In this document: positions 5,629 through 5,713 of the stretch, in pieces
How the letters are laid out: the number at the start of each line of letters is the position of its first letter
Numbering within the stretch: the first letter of the stretch is position 1
NCBI GenBank assembly: GCA_036507955.1
Contig: DATCIH010000142.1
Location: 1-5,713 of the forward strand
DNA from: DATCIH01 sp036507955
GTDB lineage: Bacteria; Bacillota; Clostridia; Clostridiales; Clostridiaceae
DNA: 5,713 nt
Reading direction: 5' to 3'
Translations under genes and position numbers: made by a program
The notes under the pieces: generated by a model
The model's database searches: none
The model's input: only the letters and a program-made list of their open reading frames with translations
Told to the model about the DNA's origin: nothing

Positions 5629-5656
5629 CATACGTCCTCCTCCTTATTAATATCTA

Positions 5657-5685
5657 ATTGACCAATATAATGCAAATAGGTCAAT
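5657..5685. promoter_or_regulatory. Inverted repeat, possible operator
   Basis: ATTGACC (5657-5663) and GGTCAAT (5679-5685) are perfect 7-base arms separated by 15 AT-rich bases. Each arm contains a -35-like TTGACC on one strand. No good -10 at 17 bases is visible for either direction. It lies about 12-40 bases upstream of the strong ribosome site of the tiny minus-strand ORF. Confidence 0.35.
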
Positions 5686-5688
5686 GCG

Positions 5689-5704
5689 TTTTCTGTACAG
5701 AAAA
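5689..5704. promoter_or_regulatory. Perfect 16-bp palindrome, possible operator
   Basis: TTTTCTGTACAGAAAA is a perfect palindrome with no spacer, three bases from the adjacent inverted repeat. Its size and symmetry fit a binding site for a dimeric repressor. It does not match the LexA (GAAC-N4-GTTC), Rex or CcpA sites I know. It may control the tiny ORF or a gene beyond the right edge. Confidence 0.4.
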
Positions 5705-5713
5705 TAACTTGAT

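Overview
The window looks like chromosomal DNA of a low-GC, spore-forming Firmicute, most likely a Clostridium-type bacterium. The evidence is the strong AT bias, AGGAGG-type ribosome binding sites, TTG starts, T-rich intrinsic terminators, and close matches to sporulation sigma-factor promoter patterns. No rRNA, tRNA, CRISPR array or intact mobile element is visible.

Region 1 (1-930) is a gene graveyard read on the minus strand. From right to left it holds a good vegetative promoter (834-861) and a ribosome site with the first ~16 codons of a LacI-family repressor, ended by TGA (734-796). Then come an open stretch resembling the tail of an Rpn/PD-(D/E)XK nuclease-transposase protein (632-733), a clear minus-strand terminator (548-585), and a decayed beta-rich reading frame without a credible start (77-538).

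Region 2 (930-1347) has a small MazG-like / phosphoribosyl-ATP pyrophosphohydrolase-like protein on the plus strand, which seems to lack two of the usual metal ligands. A hairpin follows that can serve both convergent genes. Region 3 (1348-3079, minus strand) is a two-gene operon: a ThuA-family protein, then 28 bp later a three-helix membrane protein with a large extracytoplasmic helical domain and no recognised family.

Region 4 (3080-3475, plus strand) is an orphan phage-type holin of the A118 (Phage_holin_5) type. It has its own strong terminator, and a near-consensus sigma-E-like promoter sits at the usual distance upstream. No endolysin or other phage gene accompanies it. Region 5 (3552-5141) is a two-domain FAD-dependent oxidoreductase with a complete C-terminal Rieske [2Fe-2S] domain, of the Bacillus YhfW type. 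Region 6 (5142-5713) has a small Tyr/Pro-rich, spore-coat-like protein with two 36-bp in-frame repeats behind a sigma-K-like -10 element. It ends in a control-like region with a perfect 16-bp palindrome and a second inverted repeat, upstream of a tiny minus-strand ORF with a very strong ribosome site.

The genes do not form one pathway. The most promising theme is sporulation: a lone holin behind a mother-cell-type promoter and a coat-like protein behind another, about 2 kb apart. This is an inference from promoter matches and composition, not something proven by the sequence.
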